DNA from: Klebsiella ornithinolytica NBRC 105727 = ATCC 31898
Lineage (GTDB): Bacteria; Pseudomonadota; Gammaproteobacteria; Enterobacterales; Enterobacteriaceae
Assembly: GCF_001598295.1 (NCBI RefSeq)
Contig: NZ_BCYR01000006.1
Span: 124,001-188,000 of the forward strand
DNA: 64,000 nt
Direction: 5' to 3'
This document shows positions 56,542 through 64,000 of this stretch, piece after piece. Below the pieces are notes generated by a model that was not told the origin of the DNA, searched no databases, and saw only the letters and a list, made by a program, of their open reading frames with translations. Both the position numbers and the translations under genes were made by a program. The number at the start of each line of letters is the position of its first letter. Within the stretch, counting starts at the first letter, position 1.

Positions 56542-57489
56542 ATGAATCTCAATTTACTCCCCGACCTTGCCCTGTTCGTGCAAATTGTCGATCAGGGCAG
56601 TTTTTCTGCCGTCGCCCGTATTTCCGGAGCAACGCCTTCGGCGATCAGCCGCAGCGTCTCGCGGCTGGAACAGCAAATGGGCTGTAAGCTGCTGCACCGC
56701 AGCACGCGTAAATTACGCCTGAGCGATGCCGGGAAAACGGTGTATGCGCACGCACAGGAGATGCTGGAATCGGCTCGCCAGGCGATGGATTCCGCCAGCA
56801 GTGCGCAGGAAGTGGCGCAGGGCAAACTGACGCTCAGCGTGCCGAAGGCCGTCGGGCGGTTTGTGATTCATCCGTTAATGACGGAGTTTCTCACCCGCTA
56901 CCCCGGCGTGGACGTCTGTCTGCGGCTTGAGGACCGCTATCTGGATCTGATTGATGATGGTATTGATCTGGCGCTGCGGATTACCCACAGCCCCTCTCCC
57001 GGGCTACACGGCAAGCCGCTGATGCCGGTGACCCACGTGATCTGCGCCACACCGGACTATTTGCAGCAGCATGGCACGCCGCAAACGCCGGCGGAGCTGC
57101 GCGCTCACAGCTGCATCAGCCTGGGCGAAACGCCGGCCGACTCACGCTGGAAATTCCGACGGGCGGGTAAAACGGAAACTATCCAGACTCACGGACGCTA
57201 CGCCGCCAACCATACTGCCGTGCGCCTTGATGCGGTGCAGCAGCATTTAGGTATCGGCAGCCTGCCGCTGTTTACCGCCCGCGACGCGCTGGCCCGGGGC
57301 GATATCGTCCAGGTTCTGGCAGAATGGGAGTTTATCAGTAGCTATACCGGACAGCTGTGGCTGCTGTGGTCGGGCAATAAACATATGCCCGCCAGAATGC
57401 GGGCCATGATTGATTATCTGAGCGAGAAAATTGACGGTCGTCTGGCTGCTTACGGCGCCAGGGCCAACACTTCCGCCACCCAGCGCTGA
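56542..57489 (+). CDS. LysR-family transcriptional regulator
   Basis: A 315-aa LysR regulator from ATG 56542 ([64 protein letters not shown]), the N-terminal winged HTH. The effector domain begins near residue 90 ([19 protein letters not shown]). CAAGGGCACAA precedes the start; the frame opens 30 codons earlier but overlaps the alaX promoter. The gene is divergent from alaX and its 3' end overlaps convergent rihC by 40 bp. The ligand is unknown. Confidence 0.85.
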   Translation: MNLNLLPDLALFVQIVDQGSFSAVARISGATPSAISRSVSRLEQQMGCKLLHRSTRKLRLSDAGKTVYAHAQEMLESARQAMDSASSAQEVAQGKLTLSVPKAVGRFVIHPLMTEFLTRYPGVDVCLRLEDRYLDLIDDGIDLALRITHSPSPGLHGKPLMPVTHVICATPDYLQQHGTPQTPAELRAHSCISLGETPADSRWKFRRAGKTETIQTHGRYAANHTAVRLDAVQQHLGIGSLPLFTARDALARGDIVQVLAEWEFISSYTGQLWLLWSGNKHMPARMRAMIDYLSEKIDGRLAAYGARANTSATQR

Positions 57490-58364
57490 AAACCGTCCAC
57501 ATCCAGCGCCAGCGCAACGTTCGCGTTCGCCGGCTGCCCCAGTCGCCCTTCGATATCGACGACGGTGGTGCCGGATGTCCAGGTTCCCTGCGTTTCCACC
57601 GCCACAAAGCACGGTTGCAGGGTAAACAGTTCAGGGCGCACCAGCCAGGCAATGGCGCACAGGTCATGCATGCGCAGCCCGCTGCTCATGCTGCCGCTGC
57701 GATAATGGCTGAACAGCGCGTGGAGCATCTTTCCGGTCTTGTTCAACGCGGGCAGCGTGGCGAGGTACTCCGGCGTCAGCATTGCCCGGTTCGTCACGTC
57801 GAGCCCGCACATCACGATCTCCAGACCGCTGCGAAATACGCTGGCCGCGGCTTCCGGATCGATAGCAATATTGAACTCCGCATTAGGCGTAAAGTTACCG
57901 CGCCCGGCGGAACCGCCCATGATCACCAGCCGGCGAATATTAAAGCGACATTCCGGGTACTGCGTCAGGAGCAGCGCAATATTGGTCAACGGACCAATCG
58001 CCACCAGCGTAATCGGTTCCTGAGCATGCATCAGCGCATCGCGAATGGCCTGAAAGGCCGGTTTCGGCAATGGCTGACAGTCATGCTCGACAAAATCATA
58101 CCCTTCCATGCCGGACTCGCCGTGCACGGAGGCCGCATCGCGCAGCGGGCGCAAGAGCGGCATCGACGCTCCCTGAGCCAGAGGAACCTTCGCCTGCCAG
58201 AAATGCAGCAGCTGCAGGGCGTTACGCGTGGTTTTTTCCACCGACACGTTCCCCGCCACCGTCGTCATCAGCTGCAGATCGAGCTCGGGGGCGAATAGCG
58301 CGGCGGCGATCGCCGCCGCGTCGTCAATGCCGGGATCGGTATCAAGAATGATCGGTAAGCGCAT
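57450..58364 (-). CDS. rihC: Non-specific ribonucleoside hydrolase RihC
   Basis: RihC splits purine and pyrimidine ribonucleosides to base and ribose. ATG 58364 ([24 protein letters not shown]) gives 304 aa, the E. coli length; an ATG four codons earlier is also in frame. The calcium-binding DTDPGIDD at residues 8-15, the [14 protein letters not shown] segment, [24 protein letters not shown] and the histidine in [12 protein letters not shown] are typical. Convergent with the LysR gene, with a 40-bp overlap. A terminator lies between ispH and rihC, so rihC probably has its own promoter. Confidence 0.95.
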   Translation of the reverse strand: MRLPIILDTDPGIDDAAAIAAALFAPELDLQLMTTVAGNVSVEKTTRNALQLLHFWQAKVPLAQGASMPLLRPLRDAASVHGESGMEGYDFVEHDCQPLPKPAFQAIRDALMHAQEPITLVAIGPLTNIALLLTQYPECRFNIRRLVIMGGSAGRGNFTPNAEFNIAIDPEAAASVFRSGLEIVMCGLDVTNRAMLTPEYLATLPALNKTGKMLHALFSHYRSGSMSSGLRMHDLCAIAWLVRPELFTLQPCFVAVETQGTWTSGTTVVDIEGRLGQPANANVALALDVDGFQRWVAEVLALAP

Positions 58365-58374
58365 CGTTTCTCCC

Positions 58375-58404
58375 AAAAAAAATGCCAGACGTTAAGTCTG
58401 GCAT
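58375..58404 (-). terminator. Terminator after ispH
   Basis: ATGCCAGAC and GTCTGGCAT form a perfect 9-bp stem with a 5-nt loop and are followed on the minus strand by T8. It ends the ribF-ileS-lspA-fkpB-ispH transcript before rihC. Confidence 0.9.
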
Positions 58405-58430
58405 CTTCTCACATCCGCCGGCGAAAGAAC

Positions 58431-59381
58431 TTAGTCTACTTCACGGACATCAACCCGCAGCTCTTTCGGTACTTCGAAAACGATATTCTCTTCACGCCCT
58501 TCCAGCGGGACGGCTTCTCCACCGCCCAGCGCCTGCAGACGCGCAATCACGTTCTGCACCAGGATATCCGGAGCCGATGCGCCTGCGGTCACGCCAACGC
58601 ACGCGGCCTCTTTGACCCACGCTTCCTGAATATCCGTCGCGTCGTCAATCAGATAGGCTGCTTTCCCCATCCGCTGAGCGAGCTCCGCCAGGCGGTTGGA
58701 GTTAGAGGAGTTTTTCGACCCCACCACCAGCACGACATCGGCCTGTTCCGCCAGCGCGCGAACCGCTTCCTGACGGTTGGTCGTTGCGTAACAGATATCG
58801 TCTTTACGCGGCCCGACGATTTTCGGGAAACGTTCGCGCAGCGCGTCGATCACATCCGAAGTGTCATCTACCGAGAGGGTGGTCTGCGTCATAAACGACA
58901 GCCGGGCGTCGTTTTTCACATCCAGCGTCCAGACATCATCGGGTGATTCCACCAGATACATTCCCCCTTCCGGGTTGCTGTACTGGCCCATCGTCCCTTC
59001 CACTTCCGGGTGACCGGCATGGCCAATCAGGATCGACTCTTCGCCGCGACGGCTGGCGCGGGCGACTTCCATATGCACTTTGGTCACCAGCGGACAGGTC
59101 GCGTCAAAGACCGTCAGATCGCGGTTTTTCGCTTCATTACGTACCGCCTGAGAGACGCCGTGCGCGGAGAAAATCAGGATCGCGCCATCAGGCACTTCGC
59201 TAATCTGTTCGATAAAAATGGCGCCGCGCTTGCGCAGGCTATCGACCACATAGCGGTTATGCACCACTTCATGACGCACATAGATCGGCGCGCCGTAGAG
59301 CGTCAGCGCGTTTTCGACAATGCTGATAGCGCGGTCAACGCCGGCGCAAAAGCCGCGCGGGTTAGCCAACAGGATCTGCAT
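58431..59381 (-). CDS. ispH: 4-hydroxy-3-methylbut-2-enyl diphosphate reductase IspH
   Basis: IspH is the last enzyme of the MEP isoprenoid pathway and makes IPP and DMAPP with an iron-sulphur cluster. ATG 59381 ([26 protein letters not shown]) gives 316 aa, the E. coli length. Cluster cysteines are in [16 protein letters not shown] and [11 protein letters not shown]; substrate histidines are in HEVVHN and [10 protein letters not shown]. It starts one base after the fkpB stop. An in-frame ATG 15 codons upstream lies inside fkpB and is rejected. Confidence 0.97.
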   Translation of the reverse strand: MQILLANPRGFCAGVDRAISIVENALTLYGAPIYVRHEVVHNRYVVDSLRKRGAIFIEQISEVPDGAILIFSAHGVSQAVRNEAKNRDLTVFDATCPLVTKVHMEVARASRRGEESILIGHAGHPEVEGTMGQYSNPEGGMYLVESPDDVWTLDVKNDARLSFMTQTTLSVDDTSDVIDALRERFPKIVGPRKDDICYATTNRQEAVRALAEQADVVLVVGSKNSSNSNRLAELAQRMGKAAYLIDDATDIQEAWVKEAACVGVTAGASAPDILVQNVIARLQALGGGEAVPLEGREENIVFEVPKELRVDVREVD

Positions 59382-59382
59382 T

Positions 59383-59832
59383 TCACTCCTCCAGCGCCGG
59401 ATCGATTTCCAGCACTTCAATATCAAAATGGACGGTGCGCCCGGCCAGCGGGTGGTTGAAATCCACGGTGATCGAATCGCCGTTCACTTCACGAATCACG
59501 CCGGGCATTTCGCTGCCATCCATTGCGGTAAAGAGCATAATCGCGCCGATTTCCGGCTCGCCCGCATCGATAAATTCGCGGCGGGAAAAATACTGGATAA
59601 GATCCGGGCTTGGTATGCCAAACGCAGCATCGGGCTCCAGCGAGAATACCTTTTTCTCCCCCTCTTTCAGACCAAGAAGCTGTTGTTCCAGACCTTCAGA
59701 CAGGGAGGTGTCGCCAAGGCGAAACAGGGCAGGTTTGCCGTTATTGCGGGTGGATTCAGCCGTTGAGCCATCATCCAGTTTCAGCGTGAAGTGAACGAGG
59801 ATCGCGCTGTTGCTCTGTACGGATTTAGACAT
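59383..59832 (-). CDS. fkpB: FKBP-type peptidyl-prolyl isomerase FkpB (SlpA)
   Basis: A 149-aa SlyD-like FKBP with chaperone activity. The FKBP core appears as [31 protein letters not shown] and [41 protein letters not shown], with an inserted-flap domain and [21 protein letters not shown] at the end. The gene is between lspA and ispH as in E. coli, separated from lspA by REP sequences. Confidence 0.95.
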   Translation of the reverse strand: MSKSVQSNSAILVHFTLKLDDGSTAESTRNNGKPALFRLGDTSLSEGLEQQLLGLKEGEKKVFSLEPDAAFGIPSPDLIQYFSRREFIDAGEPEIGAIMLFTAMDGSEMPGVIREVNGDSITVDFNHPLAGRTVHFDIEVLEIDPALEE

Positions 59833-59867
59833 GCAGGTTTGCTCTTTAAAATTTCAGCCGCCTGTTT

Positions 59868-59945
59868 GCCCGGTGGCGCTACGCTTACCGGGCCGACAAG
59901 GAGCGCAGTACATTATAGGCCAGATAAGCGCCAGCGCCATCCGGC
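59868..59945. repeat. REP pair (BIME) between lspA and fkpB
   Basis: Two REP units in opposite orientation: GCCCGGTGGCGCTACGCTTA (from 59868) and, reversed, TAGGCCAGATAAGCGCCAGC (from 59916) ending CCATCCGGC. They lie inside the operon and may protect the ileS-lspA part of the mRNA. Confidence 0.78.
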
Positions 59946-59950
59946 AATGT

Positions 59951-60447
59951 TTATGCGGCTTTTTTCTCTTTAGAAGGCAGGAAGCCTTCCAGCACAATCA
60001 GCGCTGCGCCGATACAAATTGCGGTATCAGCGAGGTTGAAGGTGGCGAAATGCCAGTCCCCGACGTAGAAATCAATCATATCGACGACGAAACCATGCCA
60101 TAGCCGATCAAACAAATTCCCCAGCGCACCGCCAATAATCAGCGCGTAGGCAATGTTGTTCAGCTTTTGCGTGGCTTTTGAGCGATACATCAAGACCGCC
60201 AGAATCACGCAGATACCGATGGCAATGCCGGCAAAGAACCAGCGCTGCCAGCCGCCGCTATCGGCAAGGAAACTAAAAGCTGCGCCATAGTTACGCGCAT
60301 AGTGCAGATTAAGCGACGGAAACAGCGATACCGTATCCCCCAGAGCAAAGTTCTGGAGGATCAGGAATTTACTGCCCAGGTCAATAATCAGCACGGCTAC
60401 GACGACCCAAAGCCAGCGTAGCCCCGTTGAACAGACAGATTTACTCA

Positions 60448-60448
<1 letters not shown>
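59951..60448 (-). CDS. lspA: Lipoprotein signal peptidase LspA
   Basis: LspA cleaves prolipoprotein signal peptides before the lipid-modified cysteine and is the globomycin target. The 165-aa protein (E. coli 164) has four membrane spans. The catalytic aspartates lie in the segment [22 protein letters not shown] and a further conserved NLADTAI. The start ATG shares one base with the ileS stop (ATGA-type junction), so it is translationally coupled. Confidence 0.97.
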
Positions 60449-63264
<2,816 letters not shown>

Positions 63265-63308
63265 CAGATTCTCGGTTCCGTATTTCGGTTTGATAAACAC
63301 CAACAGAC

Positions 63309-64000
63309 TTATGCCTGCCTGGCCAGCCCAAAGAACTCGCGGGCCGTTAACTCATCACGTGCAATTTGCGCTTTCAGCTCATCAAGCGACGCAAATCGCT
63401 GCTCGTTACGTATTTTTTTACGCAGTATTACGTCTATATGGCGACCATAAAGGTCCATTACAACGTCCAGCAAATGCACTTCCAGCTGCTGGCGAACGCC
63501 AGCAACCGTTGGACGGGTGCCAATGTTGGCGACGCCCACCAGCGGTTTGTCGCCCAGTCCTGTTACTTCCACCGCATAGACCCCTTTTACCGGGGAAACC
63601 TGACGGCGTAGCGGTAAGTTCGCCGTCGGAAAACCAATAGTGCGCCCCAGCTCATCGCCGTGGACCACGCGTCCGGAGATCGTAAAGGGATGACCCAGCA
63701 GGTTTTCCGCCTGCACAAGGTCGTCATCCGCCAGCGCCTGGCGCACCGCCGTGCTGCTGATACGTACGCCGCCTTCGCAGAAAGTTTGGGTGCTGGTTAC
63801 GTCAAAACCATATTCCGCCCCGGCTTTCTGTAATAACAAGAAATCCCCCTGGCGACCAGCGCCAAAGCGGAAATCATCCCCCACAGCGAGGAACTGCACG
63901 CCTAACCGGCGCACCAGCAGTTCGCTGATAAAATCCTGGGCGGTCAGGGCGGCGAAGCGGCGGTCAAAGCGCACGCACAGCACATAGTCGACGCCGCTTT
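63309..64000 (-). CDS. ribF: Bifunctional riboflavin kinase/FMN adenylyltransferase RibF (5' end outside window)
   Basis: RibF makes FMN and FAD from riboflavin. The 3' part of the gene (about 230 residues) is here, and the frame stays open to the edge of the window, reading [24 protein letters not shown]. The adenylyltransferase part shows [20 protein letters not shown] and the ISSTAVR motif. The kinase domain has [20 protein letters not shown] and [11 protein letters not shown], and ends in the [14 protein letters not shown] tail. It is 44 bp upstream of ileS in the same operon. Confidence 0.95.
   Translation of the reverse strand, partial: SGVDYVLCVRFDRRFAALTAQDFISELLVRRLGVQFLAVGDDFRFGAGRQGDFLLLQKAGAEYGFDVTSTQTFCEGGVRISSTAVRQALADDDLVQAENLLGHPFTISGRVVHGDELGRTIGFPTANLPLRRQVSPVKGVYAVEVTGLGDKPLVGVANIGTRPTVAGVRQQLEVHLLDVVMDLYGRHIDVILRKKIRNEQRFASLDELKAQIARDELTAREFFGLARQA

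Overview
The window is chromosomal DNA from an enterobacterium. It is most likely a Klebsiella (K. pneumoniae complex or a close relative). The backbone runs leuD - setA - sgrS/sgrR - thiBPQ - yabI - araC/araBAD - polB - rapA - rluA - djlA - lptD - surA - pdxA - rsmA - apaG - apaH - folA - kefCF - carBA - dapB - rihC - ispH - fkpB - lspA - ileS - ribF. That is the gene order of the E. coli 0-2 minute region, read from leu towards ribF. The genus call rests on the citWX/citYZ locus, which I know from Klebsiella, and on ERIC and REP repeats and the high GC content. Comparisons with E. coli are from memory, since no search could be run. I see no tRNA, rRNA, insertion sequence, prophage or CRISPR array.

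Layout. 1-1030: the 3' end of leuD, then an AroD-like dehydroquinase. 1034-4302: the glucose-phosphate-stress module setA, sgrS/sgrT and sgrR. 4303-7995: the thiamin ABC transporter thiBPQ behind a TPP riboswitch whose P3 arm holds two tandem ERIC repeats. 7982-14200: yabI, then araC and araBAD with a recognisable operator set. 14289-20489: LexA-controlled polB, then rapA and rluA. 20608-25435: the divergent citrate locus citW-citX / citY-citZ. 25466-33946: djlA, lptD, surA, pdxA, rsmA, apaG, apaH and folA. 34144-36532: kefC and kefF. 36628-42220: a sugar-acid (ketogluconate or idonate type) cluster, where E. coli carries the fix/cai genes. 42274-48347: a small lipoprotein, carB, carA and dapB. 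48492-55702: an accessory sugar locus. 55820-57489: an AlaX-type editing protein and a divergent LysR regulator. 57450-64000: rihC, ispH, fkpB, lspA, ileS and the start-less 3' part of ribF.

The most unusual locus is 48.5-55.8 kb. A LacI-type regulator sits beside a long ManA-like isomerase (581 aa, with an extra N-terminal domain) and a complete mannose-family PTS (EIIA, EIIB, EIIC, EIID). Converging on this operon are two overlapping genes for cupin-type phosphoglucose isomerases; one matches the archaeal enzyme closely in length and metal ligands. Four copies of a GGTTAAT-CG-ATTAACC-like palindrome lie only at the two promoter regions, which ties both operons to one regulator. I infer that an imported hexose is phosphorylated and then isomerised by three ManA or cPGI-type enzymes. 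The sugar itself cannot be read from the sequence.

Repeats have shaped RNA control in two places: the tandem ERIC pair inside the thiB riboswitch, and a diverged ERIC whose end supplies the ribosome binding site of pdxA. SgrS is also unusually long, with about 85 nt between its pairing region and its terminator compared with the E. coli form.
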